64,000 bases of DNA from contig JAMYFF010000002.1 in the NCBI GenBank assembly GCA_024128875.1, positions 496,001 through 560,000 of the forward strand. Direction: 5' to 3'. The DNA is from Salinilacustrithrix flava (GTDB lineage: Bacteria > Actinomycetota > Acidimicrobiia > Acidimicrobiales > Salinilacustritrichaceae). The stretch's first letter is position 1; each line of letters starts with the position of its first letter. Under the pieces are notes generated by a model. It had not been told where the DNA came from, did not search any database, and saw only the letters and a program-made list of their open reading frames with translations. Below are positions 8,496-15,923 of the stretch, piece after piece. A program made the position numbers and the translations under genes.

Positions 8496-8861
8496 TCAGG
8501 CCGGCTGGCTGAACTGCATCGAGCGCAGGGCCAGGCCCATCAGGAACAGGCCACCGCCGCCGTAGAGCAGGTAGCGGTGCGCGGCCAGCTGGGCCCGGTA
8601 GCTGTAGATGATGCCCACGGTGGCGATGGCCACGAACCCGTAGAAGAGGTGGAACTGGTCCGGGTCTCCCTCGATCTCGCCGAGCGCGGCCACCCCGAGG
8701 GCGACCTGGACGATGATCGACACCTGCACCACAGCGGTGGCGATCCACAGGGCGCGGACGCGGGCCGGCTCCCACCAGTGCGCGGCGAGCGCCCACGCCC
8801 CGGCGAGGCCGTTGCCCACCACCACGAACCACGCGAACGACGCGTGGAGGTCGCCGACCAC
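8496..8861 (-). CDS. Small integral membrane protein, unknown function
   Basis: 121 residues with four probable membrane helices (~8-28, 38-60, 68-88, 95-113), a histidine in FHLFYGFVAIATVGIIYSY and a polar C-terminus. No catalytic motif is recognised; the layout resembles small haem- or quinone-associated membrane subunits, but this is only a guess. The GTG start lies three bases after the stop of the MhuD-like gene, indicating translational coupling and a possible link to haem or iron handling. Confidence 0.75.
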   Translation of the reverse strand: MVGDLHASFAWFVVVGNGLAGAWALAAHWWEPARVRALWIATAVVQVSIIVQVALGVAALGEIEGDPDQFHLFYGFVAIATVGIIYSYRAQLAAHRYLLYGGGGLFLMGLALRSMQFSQPA

Positions 8862-8864
8862 GGA

Positions 8865-9185
8865 TCAGCCGGCGGAACCGCCGGCGACCTCGTAGCTCCA
8901 CAGCTCGGCCGAGACCGACACCGGCGCGCCGGACTCCGTGGGCTTGTCGGCACCCCGGTGGCCGTGGGCGAACCCCGGCGATGCCACCCAGGCATCGAAG
9001 GAGGCCTGGTCGGCCCAGCGGGTGACGACGAGCCACACGTTGCGGTCGTCGGTGGGCTTGAGCAGCTCGAAGCCCTCGAAGCCCTCCTGCCCGTCGACGG
9101 CACCGGCCCGGGCGGCGAAGCGCTGGGCGAGCTCGTCACCGGAGCCCTCGGGGACGGTGATGGCGTTGATCTTGATGACGGTCAC
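8865..9185 (-). CDS. MhuD/IsdG-like haem-degrading monooxygenase (ABM domain)
   Basis: 106 residues, the size of Mycobacterium tuberculosis MhuD. The N-terminus VIKINAITVPEG matches MhuD (VVKINAIEVP), and the haem-ruffling residues align: Asn7, Trp66 in SFDAW, and a histidine in GFAHGHRG (MhuD uses Asn7, Trp66, His75). MhuD-type enzymes open haem to release iron and mycobilins. GTG start. The neighbours are a racemase and a small membrane protein in the same operon. Other ABM-domain functions such as quinol oxidation are possible, but the conserved triad argues for haem binding. Confidence 0.8.
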   Translation of the reverse strand: MTVIKINAITVPEGSGDELAQRFAARAGAVDGQEGFEGFELLKPTDDRNVWLVVTRWADQASFDAWVASPGFAHGHRGADKPTESGAPVSVSAELWSYEVAGGSAG

Positions 9186-9243
9186 CGGCCCATCCTGGCT
9201 GCTGGCCCGGAGCCCGGGCCAGACGCCAGGGGGCCGGCGGTCG

Positions 9244-10389
9244 TCACGCGATGGCGCCGCCCTCGCGCAGGGCCGCGATGCGGTCGCCGTCGAAGCCGAA
9301 CTGCCCGAGCACCTCGTCGGTGTGCTGGCCGGCGTGCGCCGGCGGGCGCTGGATGGTGGCCTCGGTCCGGCTGAACCGGGGCGCCGGTGCCGGCTGGAGC
9401 ACGCCGTGCTCCTCGACGAAGGTGCCGCGCTCGACGTTGTGGGGGTGCTGGGGTGCCTCCCCCAGGCTGAGCACCGGGGCGAAGCACACATCGGTGTGCT
9501 CCATGATCTCGCACCACTCGTCGCGGGTCTTGGTCTTGAAGATCTCGGCGACCCGCTCCTTGAGCGCCGGCCACTGGCTGCGGTCCATCTGGTGGGGCAG
9601 GTCCTCGTCGGCGCCGAGGCCGGACAGCTCCAGCAGCTCTGCGTAGAACTGGGGCTCGATCGAGCCGATCGACACGTACTTGGCGTCGCTGGTCTCGTAC
9701 ACGTCGTAGAAGTGGGCGCCCGTGTCGAGCAGGTTGGTGCCCCGCTCGTCGTTCCAGATGCCCATGGCTCGGAAGGCGTGGAACATCGTGGTGAGCACGG
9801 CGGCCCCGTCGACCATGGCGGCGTCGACGACCTGGCCCTCGCCGGAGCGCTGGGCCTCGAGCAGGGCGCACACGATGCCGAAGGCGAGGAACATGCCGCC
9901 GCCGCCGAAGTCCCCGACCAGGTTGAGCGGCGGCACGGGGGCCTCGCCCCGCCGGCCGAGGGGCTCGAGGGCACCGGCGAGCGCGATGTAGTTGATGTCG
10001 TGGCCGGCAGCCTGCGCGTAGGGACCGTCCTGACCCCACCCGGTCATGCGCCCGTAGACGATCTTGGGGTTGCGAGCCTTGCACTCGTCGGGGCCGATGC
10101 CGAGGCGCTCGGCCACGCCGGGGCGGAAGCCCTCCATGATCACATCGGCCTTCTCGACGAGCGAGAGGACCGTCTCCACGCCCTCGGGGCTCTTCAGGTC
10201 GACGCCGATGGAGCGACGACCGCGGTTGAGCACATCGGCCGGCGGCGACTCGGGGTCGCCGCCCATCACCTGGCCGGCGCGGTCGACGCGGATCACGTCC
10301 GCTCCCATGTCGGCGAGGAGCATGGCGCAGAACGGGCCGGGCCCGATGCCGGCGATCTCGAGAACGGTGGTGCCCTGGAGCGGTCCCAT
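9244..10389 (-). CDS. Alpha-methylacyl-CoA racemase (CoA-transferase family III)
   Basis: 381 residues. Family III fold starting GTTVLEIAGIGPGPFCAMLLADMGADVIRVD. The residues that mark racemases of the AMACR/MCR type are present: His in GHDINYIALAGAL, Asp in GDFGGGGM and Glu in GSIEPQFYA (MCR His126, Asp156, Glu241). It interconverts R- and S-2-methylacyl-CoA so branched fatty acids or sterol side chains can enter beta-oxidation. It lies 35 bases after the alpha/beta hydrolase gene in the same direction, so the two are probably co-transcribed. Confidence 0.93.
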   Translation of the reverse strand: MGPLQGTTVLEIAGIGPGPFCAMLLADMGADVIRVDRAGQVMGGDPESPPADVLNRGRRSIGVDLKSPEGVETVLSLVEKADVIMEGFRPGVAERLGIGPDECKARNPKIVYGRMTGWGQDGPYAQAAGHDINYIALAGALEPLGRRGEAPVPPLNLVGDFGGGGMFLAFGIVCALLEAQRSGEGQVVDAAMVDGAAVLTTMFHAFRAMGIWNDERGTNLLDTGAHFYDVYETSDAKYVSIGSIEPQFYAELLELSGLGADEDLPHQMDRSQWPALKERVAEIFKTKTRDEWCEIMEHTDVCFAPVLSLGEAPQHPHNVERGTFVEEHGVLQPAPAPRFSRTEATIQRPPAHAGQHTDEVLGQFGFDGDRIAALREGGAIA

Positions 10390-10424
10390 GGTTGGTGGGG
10401 TTCCTCTTTCGTGGTGGGGGTGGT

Positions 10425-11336
10425 TCAGTCGGTGTGGCGGGTGGGGTCGGTGTCGCGCGTGCGCGCCACCGTGGCGTCGATCTCGTCCATGATCCGCGGC
10501 CACAGGGCGCGGGGCAGGTTGTGGCCCATCCCCTCGAGCTCGACGTGCACGGCGTGGGGCACGGCGTCCGCGGTGCGGCGACCGCCCGAGGGCGTGACGA
10601 GGGTGTCGGCCTCGCCGTGGATCACGGTCACGGGCACCTGCACCCCACCGAGCGCGTCGGTGCGGCTGCCGGACGCGTTGATCGCCACGATCTGGCGGCC
10701 GACGCCGGCCGGGTTGCGGACCCGGTTCCACTCCCGGCGGGCCCGCTCGGCTGCGGCATCGGGATCCCGGTGGGCGGGGCTGCCCCAGGTCGATTCGGAC
10801 TCACGTGCCCGCGCGACGGCCTCGTCCTCGGTGGTGGGCGGTGGCGCGAACAGCAGCTGGCTGGCCTCGGCGGTGGGCTGGCCGACGTCGCGGTCACCCG
10901 TGGTCGACATGATCGACACCACGGAGCGCACGGCCTGGGGCTGCTCGATGGCCATGGCCTGCACGATCATCCCGCCCATGGAGGCACCGACGACGTGGGC
11001 CGGTGCCATGCCGAGCTCGTCGAGCAGGGCGGCGGCGTCCGCGGCCATGTCCGAGAGCGTGTAGGGGACCTCGACCTGCTCGCCCTTGGCCAGCGCTCGC
11101 AGGGTGGCCATCACGTCGATGTCGGCGTCGTCGAAGTGGGTGGACCGGCCGACGTCCCGGTTGTCGAAGCGGGCGACGCGGTAGCCCCGGTCGACCAGAC
11201 GGCTGACGAAGTCGTCCTCCCAGCTGACCAGCTGCGCTCCGAGCCCCATGACGAGGAGCAACGGGACGCCGTCGGTGGGTCCGCGCACCTCGGCGCAGAG
11301 CTCGATGCCGTTCACCTGATGGATCGTCTCCCCCAT
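10425..11336 (-). CDS. Alpha/beta hydrolase (RdmC/esterase-like)
   Basis: 303 residues. Nucleophile elbow GASMGGM, acid HGEADTLV, and histidine GMGHNLP complete the triad; the oxyanion region is LVMGLGAQLVSW. The D-N-R-D-V-G-R-S segment is typical of methylesterase/aclacinomycin esterase-like members. The substrate is unknown; co-transcription with a methylacyl-CoA racemase suggests acyl or methyl esters. The ATG lies six bases after AAGCAT, with TTGACC 18 bases upstream of that, and a TetR-type palindrome covers this -35, so expression is probably repressible. Confidence 0.88.
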   Translation of the reverse strand: MGETIHQVNGIELCAEVRGPTDGVPLLLVMGLGAQLVSWEDDFVSRLVDRGYRVARFDNRDVGRSTHFDDADIDVMATLRALAKGEQVEVPYTLSDMAADAAALLDELGMAPAHVVGASMGGMIVQAMAIEQPQAVRSVVSIMSTTGDRDVGQPTAEASQLLFAPPPTTEDEAVARARESESTWGSPAHRDPDAAAERARREWNRVRNPAGVGRQIVAINASGSRTDALGGVQVPVTVIHGEADTLVTPSGGRRTADAVPHAVHVELEGMGHNLPRALWPRIMDEIDATVARTRDTDPTRHTD

Positions 11337-11356
11337 GCCGGGATGCTTGCCGTTCC

Positions 11357-11372
11357 TTGACTGCTCGGTCAA
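11357..11372. promoter_or_regulatory. TetR-type palindromic operator in hydrolase/galK divergent promoter
   Basis: TTGACTGCTCGGTCAA, arms of seven with one mismatch around CT. It overlaps the -35 of the minus-strand hydrolase gene and lies just upstream of the galK -10. A 15/16 identical copy occurs at 60218-60233. The regulator is not in the window. Confidence 0.6.
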
Positions 11373-11384
11373 GAACCGGCCCGG

Positions 11385-11390
11385 TACGGT
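11385..11390 (+). promoter_or_regulatory. -10 box of leaderless galK transcript
   Basis: TACGGT, seven bases before GTG 11398, with no Shine-Dalgarno. Confidence 0.5.
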
Positions 11391-11397
11391 CGGCGCC

Positions 11398-12402
11398 GTG
11401 TCGATGCAGACCGACGTGGCGGCCTTCGCCCCGGGGCGGGTGAACCTGATCGGTGAGCACACCGACCACACCGGAGGTCGCTGCTTGCCGATGGCGGTGG
11501 CGATGGGCGTGACCGTGCACGGCCGGCGCGAGGGCGACCGGGTGCTGCTCTCTTCGGCCGAGGTGCCCGGCGTCGCCGACATCGCGCTCGACGTGGCGGA
11601 CCCGGCCGCGGTCGAGCCGGCGTGGGCCCGCTACGTCGCCGGCGTGGTCGCCGAGCTGCGACCCGAGGTCGGGTTCACCGGCGGGCTCCGCTCCGACGTC
11701 CCGGTCGGCGCCGGCATGTCGTCGTCGGCGGCCCTCGAGGTCGCGGTGGCCTTGGCGCTGGGCCACGACGGCGACGTCGAGGACCTGGCCCGGCGCTGCC
11801 AGGCGGCCGAGCAGCGCGCCACCGGCGTCCCGTGCGGGATCCTCGACCAGCTCGCGTCGGCCGCCGCCCGGGACGGGCACGCCTTCGTCCTCGACTGCCA
11901 CACCCTCGGGCGCACCCACGTCCCGGTGCCCGACGACGTCGAGATCCGGGTGGTGCACTCGGGCCAGGAGCGCACGCTCGTCGGCTCGGCCTACGCCGAG
12001 CGGCGAGCCCAGTGCGAGGCGGCCGAGGCCCTCATCGGCCCGCTCCGCCTCGCGTCACCCGCCGACGCCGACGCGATCGACGACCCGGTGCTGCGCCGGC
12101 GCGCCCGCCACGTCACCACCGAGAACCAGCGCGTGCTCGAAGCCGCCGACGCGCTGCGGTCCGGCGACGTCGTCGGACTGGGCACCCTGCTCGACGAGGG
12201 CCACCGCTCACTGCGGGACGACTTCGAGGTCTCCACGCCGACTGTGGACGCCACCGTGGCGCGACTGCGAGCGCAGCGGGGCGTCCACGGCGTGCGCCTG
12301 ATGGGCGGCGGCTTCGGCGGCTGCGTCGTCGCGGTCACCGACCCCGGCGCGCTCGCCGAGGGCTGGCACGCCCGGCCCGGTCCCGGCGCCCACCTCATCT
12401 GA
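11398..12402 (+). CDS. galK: Galactokinase
   Basis: 334 residues, somewhat shorter than the usual ~380. GHMP kinase signatures: GRVNLIGEHTDHTGG (galactokinase signature with the sugar-binding E-H-T-D), VPVGAGMSSSAALEVAVAL (ATP loop), GVPCGILDQLAS (catalytic Asp region) and GVRLMGGGFGGCVVAV. It phosphorylates galactose at C1 with ATP. No other Leloir-pathway gene is nearby, so the substrate range is uncertain and a related sugar cannot be excluded. The GTG is chosen for its distance from the -10 box; an ATG two codons later is also possible. Confidence 0.92.
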   Translation: MSMQTDVAAFAPGRVNLIGEHTDHTGGRCLPMAVAMGVTVHGRREGDRVLLSSAEVPGVADIALDVADPAAVEPAWARYVAGVVAELRPEVGFTGGLRSDVPVGAGMSSSAALEVAVALALGHDGDVEDLARRCQAAEQRATGVPCGILDQLASAAARDGHAFVLDCHTLGRTHVPVPDDVEIRVVHSGQERTLVGSAYAERRAQCEAAEALIGPLRLASPADADAIDDPVLRRRARHVTTENQRVLEAADALRSGDVVGLGTLLDEGHRSLRDDFEVSTPTVDATVARLRAQRGVHGVRLMGGGFGGCVVAVTDPGALAEGWHARPGPGAHLI

Positions 12403-12454
12403 CGTTCTGGCCTACATCCGCCCGCGCATGTGAGGGATTCGGTAGGCCAGAACG
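12403..12454. terminator. Long inverted repeat between convergent galK and PH-domain genes
   Basis: Perfect 13-bp arms (12403-12415 / 12442-12454) around a 26-base loop that can itself pair partly (ATCC/GGAT). It begins at the galK stop and ends just before the opposite stop, so it can act on both strands. Confidence 0.65.
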
Positions 12455-12457
12455 GAT

Positions 12458-13081
12458 CTAGTGGCCGAGGAGGCGCGCCTTCTGGGCGGCGAACTCCTCC
12501 TCGGAGAGGATGCCGTTGCGGCGCAGCTCGTCGAGCTTGGCCAGCTCGTCGGCCACCGAGCCGCTGCCCCCGCCGCCGTGCCCCTGGCCGATGCGGTCGA
12601 ACTTGCGGTTCTCGTTGGCCTCGATCTGGCGGTAGATCTCGTTCTGCACGGCCGAGGGCTTGCGCACGTCGGAGAACGCCTGGCGTCCGCTCTCGCCGGC
12701 GGACTCGATGACCAGGTCGCCGGCACCGAGCATCCGCTCGAACAGGCGCTGGGAGAACAGCACGTTGTTGACCCGCTCGAGGGGGATCTCGATGCCGTGC
12801 TTGGCCACCACACCGTGGCGGTAGATCAACCGGTCGCTCGTCACGACGAAGTTCGTGGTGCGCCAGTCGAGGTAGCGGACGATCCACCAGCCGAGGGCGG
12901 CGAGGATCAGCACGCCGGCGAGCAGCTGGACGATGCCGTTGTCCACGTTGAGCAGCACGAGGGCGCCGATCACGATGGCGGCGAGGAGGGCGAGCGTCTG
13001 CTTGGCGAGGAACCACCAGTGCGGGTGGAGGTCGAGGACGACCTCCTCGGTCTCGTTCAGCAGCTTGCGCGGGAAGGGCAC
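12458..13081 (-). CDS. PH-domain membrane protein with C-terminal SHOCT motif
   Basis: 207 residues. Two adjacent membrane helices (~28-45 and 52-70), then a bacterial PH (bPH_2) domain (~75-150; TTNFVVTSDRLIYRHGVVAKHGIEIPLERVNNVLF), a glycine linker, and a SHOCT oligomerisation motif at the end (VADELAKLDELRRNGILSEEEFAAQKARLL). Proteins of this type are common in actinobacteria and their exact role is unknown; membrane stress or lipid sensing has been suggested. GTG start seven bases after TACCAT. Confidence 0.9.
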   Translation of the reverse strand: MPFPRKLLNETEEVVLDLHPHWWFLAKQTLALLAAIVIGALVLLNVDNGIVQLLAGVLILAALGWWIVRYLDWRTTNFVVTSDRLIYRHGVVAKHGIEIPLERVNNVLFSQRLFERMLGAGDLVIESAGESGRQAFSDVRKPSAVQNEIYRQIEANENRKFDRIGQGHGGGGSGSVADELAKLDELRRNGILSEEEFAAQKARLLGH

Positions 13082-13088
13082 AGGCAGG

Positions 13089-13094
13089 ATGGTA
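13089..13094 (-). promoter_or_regulatory. -10 box of leaderless PH-domain transcript
   Basis: TACCAT on the minus strand, seven bases before GTG 13081, in the gap after the metallopeptidase stop. It gives the gene its own promoter. Confidence 0.5.
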
Positions 13095-13097
13095 CGT

Positions 13098-13448
13098 CTA
13101 CGCCCAGCCCAGCTCGTGGAGTCGCTCGTCGTCGATGCCGTAGTGGTGGGCGAGCTCGTGGATGACGGTGATGCGCACCTGCTCGGTCACCTCGTCCTCG
13201 GTCTCGCACATCGAGCAGATCGGCAGCCGGTAGATCGTGACCCGGTCCGGCATGGGCGGGCCGCCCGCGCCGTAGTCGCCTCGCTCGGTCAGGGGGATCC
13301 CCTCGTACAGGCCGAGGAGGGAACCGGTGGGTCGCCCGGTGCGGATGCGGACCATCACGTTCTCGAGCCCCTGGGCCAGCGGGCCGGGCAGCTCGTCCAG
13401 GGCGGCCGCCACCAGCTCCTCGAATCGATCGGGGTCGACGTCCACCAT
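13098..13448 (-). CDS. Zincin-like metallopeptidase (type 3, DUF1025 family)
   Basis: 116 residues. Zinc-binding HELAHHYGID near the C-terminus (HExxH), preceded by TIYRLPICSMCETEDEV and RITVIHE, all characteristic of this compact actinobacterial zincin family; start MVDVDPDRFEELV. Target proteins are unknown. The ATG lies 8 bases after TAGCGT. Its start is only 40 bases from the divergent uvrD2 start, so the two promoters interleave. Confidence 0.9.
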   Translation of the reverse strand: MVDVDPDRFEELVAAALDELPGPLAQGLENVMVRIRTGRPTGSLLGLYEGIPLTERGDYGAGGPPMPDRVTIYRLPICSMCETEDEVTEQVRITVIHELAHHYGIDDERLHELGWA

Positions 13449-13475
13449 CGCCGCCGACGCTACCGGGGCAGCCTC

Positions 13476-13481
13476 TAGCCT
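13476..13481 (+). promoter_or_regulatory. -10 box of leaderless uvrD2 transcript
   Basis: TAGCCT, seven bases before GTG 13489; it lies within a 40-base divergent gap. Confidence 0.5.
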
Positions 13482-13488
13482 CCGGGTC

Positions 13489-15423
13489 GTGATGGACCCC
13501 GAGGCGGTGCTGGCCGGCCTGGACGACGACCAGCGCCGCGCCGCGACCTCACCGGCGACGCCTCTGGCCGTCGTGGCGCCCGCCGGTTCGGGCAAGACCC
13601 GGGTCCTCACCGCCCGGGTCGCCCACCGCATCGCGGCCGGCGAGATCGAGCCCGCCCACGTCCTGTGCGTCACGTTCACCCGAAAGGCCGCCGGCGAGCT
13701 CACCGGCCGCCTGCGGCGCATCGGCATCCGCGACCGCATCGAGGCCGGCACGTTCCACGCCGTGGCGTGGCGCCAGCTGCGGGACCGCTGGTCTGCCCAG
13801 GGCCGCACCGAACCCCAGCTGCTCGATCGCGTCCGCCCGTTCCTGCGCGAGCAGCTCGATGTCACCGCGCCGGCCGTGCTCACGGAGCTGGCCAGCGAGA
13901 TCGGGTGGGCTCGGGCTCGCATGGTCCGCCCCGACGGCTACGCCGATGCGGCGCGGGCGGCCGGTCGTCGCACCCGCCAGCCGGCCGCCGAGGTCGCCGA
14001 GCGCTTCGCCCAGTACGAGGCGGCCAAGGCCAAGCGCCACGTCGTGGACTTCGACGACCTGCTGGCCGCGTGCGCGGCCGCGATCGAGGGGGACCCGGGC
14101 TTCGCTGCCGCGCAGCGCTGGCGCTTCCGCCACCTCTTCGTCGACGAGTTCCAGGACGTGAACCCCCTGCAGTTCCGGCTGCTCGAAGCCTGGCGCGGCG
14201 ACCGGTGGGACGTCTTCGTCGTCGGCGACACGCACCAGTCGATCTACGGCTGGAACGGCGCCGACCCCGGCCTGCTCGACGAGCTCGGCCGCCGGTGGCC
14301 GGCGGTCGAGACCATCCACCTCGACCGCACGCACCGCTCCACCCCCCAGATCACCGCCGCCGCTGCGTCCGTCATCGCCGCTGCCGGCCTGCCTGACCGC
14401 CACCCGGTGTCGAGCGGCGCCCCGGGCCCACCGGCGCGCTGCCTGGAGCACGAGGACGAGGTGGCCGAGGTCCGCGCCATCGGCCGGGCCATCCGACGGC
14501 GTCGAGGATCCGACCTGCCGTGGAAGGCGTTCGCCGTCCTGGCCCGGACGCACGAGCGGGTGCTCGACCTCGACCGGGGCCTCGGAGCGCTCGGTGTCCC
14601 CACACGGATGCGCCGCCAGGCCTCCCTCCTCGACGACCCAGCGGTGCGGCGGGTGCTGCACCGGCTCCGCGACGACGAGCGGCCGCTGCTCACCGCCCTC
14701 GGCGACGCCCTCCGCGGTGACGCCGACGACCCCGCCGTCATCGCGCTGGCCGAGGCGGGTGAGGGGCAGCGGACCACCGACGGCGCCATGACCGGGCGGG
14801 CCTTCGTCGGCTGGGCCTACGCCAACCTCTCCGACGACGACCACGAGCCCGACGCCGTCACGATCTCCACCATCCACGCGGCCAAGGGCCTGGAGTGGCC
14901 GGTGGTCCACATCGCAGGCTGCGAGGACGGCTCGATCCCGATCTCCTCGGCTCGACGGCGCGAGGCCCGCGCCGAGGAGGCTCGCCTGCTGTACGTCGCC
15001 GTGACCCGGGCGGAGCGGGAGGTGACCCTGCACTGGGCCCGCGCCCGCACCCACCGGGGAACGCGCCGGCCCCAGACCCGGAGCCCGTTCCTCGAGGGCT
15101 TCGAGGCGCGCGTCGCGGCGGTGACCGATCCGCCCACGTCGACCGGCGTCCCCCAGCTCGCCGCCCTCCGCGACCAGCTGCGCCCACCGGAGGTCACCGA
15201 TCCCCTGCTGGCCGCACTGCGGGCATGGCGGACGGCGCGGGCCCGAGCGGCGCGGACCGAACCGGCGACGATCGTGCCCGACGAGGTCCTCGAGGAGATC
15301 GCCGTGCGCCGGCCCCACACGCGCCCGGAGATCGACGAGGTCGCCGGGCTCGGACCGGCCCGGCGCAACCGGTTCGCCGACGAGCTGCTGGCGGTCGTGG
15401 CCCGGGCGGAGCACGCGCGATGA
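13489..15423 (+). CDS. uvrD2: UvrD2-type superfamily 1 DNA helicase with HRDC domain
   Basis: 644 residues. Motif I VAPAGSGKTR, Ia CVTFTRKAAGEL, II VDEFQDVN, III VGDTHQSIYGWNGA, V ISTIHAAKGLEW, VI YVAVTRAE. An HRDC domain fills the last ~75 residues (LLAALRAWRTARA...EIDEVAGLGPARRNRFADELL), the hallmark of actinobacterial UvrD2. In mycobacteria UvrD2 is essential, a 3'-5' helicase/translocase. The start GTG-ATG doublet follows the -10 box. Its stop overlaps the next start (ATGA), implying coupling to the DUF2505 gene. Confidence 0.92.
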   Translation: MMDPEAVLAGLDDDQRRAATSPATPLAVVAPAGSGKTRVLTARVAHRIAAGEIEPAHVLCVTFTRKAAGELTGRLRRIGIRDRIEAGTFHAVAWRQLRDRWSAQGRTEPQLLDRVRPFLREQLDVTAPAVLTELASEIGWARARMVRPDGYADAARAAGRRTRQPAAEVAERFAQYEAAKAKRHVVDFDDLLAACAAAIEGDPGFAAAQRWRFRHLFVDEFQDVNPLQFRLLEAWRGDRWDVFVVGDTHQSIYGWNGADPGLLDELGRRWPAVETIHLDRTHRSTPQITAAAASVIAAAGLPDRHPVSSGAPGPPARCLEHEDEVAEVRAIGRAIRRRRGSDLPWKAFAVLARTHERVLDLDRGLGALGVPTRMRRQASLLDDPAVRRVLHRLRDDERPLLTALGDALRGDADDPAVIALAEAGEGQRTTDGAMTGRAFVGWAYANLSDDDHEPDAVTISTIHAAKGLEWPVVHIAGCEDGSIPISSARRREARAEEARLLYVAVTRAEREVTLHWARARTHRGTRRPQTRSPFLEGFEARVAAVTDPPTSTGVPQLAALRDQLRPPEVTDPLLAALRAWRTARARAARTEPATIVPDEVLEEIAVRRPHTRPEIDEVAGLGPARRNRFADELLAVVARAEHAR

Positions 15424-15914
15424 GGTTCACCGTCGAGCAGCGGTTCCGCACCGGTGCCGAGGAGACGGCGCGGGCCTTCGCCGACCCCGACCTGTACGCG
15501 GGGTTCGCCGCGCTGCCGAAGGTGTCGGTGCCCGACGTCCTCTCCTGCGAGCGCGACGGCGAGCTGGTCCACCTGCGCATCCGCTACCGCTTCGCCGGCC
15601 ACCTCTCCTCCGCGGCGCGGGCCGTGATCGACCCGGAGCAGCTGACCTGGGTGGACGAGTCCACCCACGACCTGGCTCGCCGCCACGTCCGGTTCGTGCT
15701 GCGACCCGACCACCACGCCGGCCGCTTCCGCTGCTCCGGCGACTACCGCATCGAGCCACTGGACGACGGCTGCCGCCGGCACGCCACCATCGACCTCAAG
15801 GTGTCGGCGCCCTTCGTCGGCGGCGCCGTGGAACGAGCCATCGAGTCCGGGCTCCGCGAGCACCTCGCCGACGAGACCCGGGTGGTGGAGGCCTACCTGG
15901 CGGGCCGTCGATAG
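15420..15914 (+). CDS. DUF2505 family protein (START/SRPBCC-like)
   Basis: 164 residues. The pattern MRFTVEQRFRTGAEETARAF...LPKVSVPDVLSCERDG...VHLRIRYRFAG, WVDESTHD, FRCSGDYRIEP, VSAPFVGGAVERAIESGLREHL matches DUF2505, a predicted helix-grip lipid/ligand-binding fold widespread in actinobacteria. No enzymatic residues are known. Overlaps uvrD2 by four bases, and is followed nine bases later by xthA, which has its own -10 box. Confidence 0.85.
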   Translation: MRFTVEQRFRTGAEETARAFADPDLYAGFAALPKVSVPDVLSCERDGELVHLRIRYRFAGHLSSAARAVIDPEQLTWVDESTHDLARRHVRFVLRPDHHAGRFRCSGDYRIEPLDDGCRRHATIDLKVSAPFVGGAVERAIESGLREHLADETRVVEAYLAGRR

Positions 15915-15917
15915 GTT
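15912..15917 (+). promoter_or_regulatory. -10 box of xthA
   Basis: TAGGTT overlapping the DUF2505 stop, six bases before GTG 15924. Confidence 0.4.
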
Positions 15918-15923
15918 CGCCTG

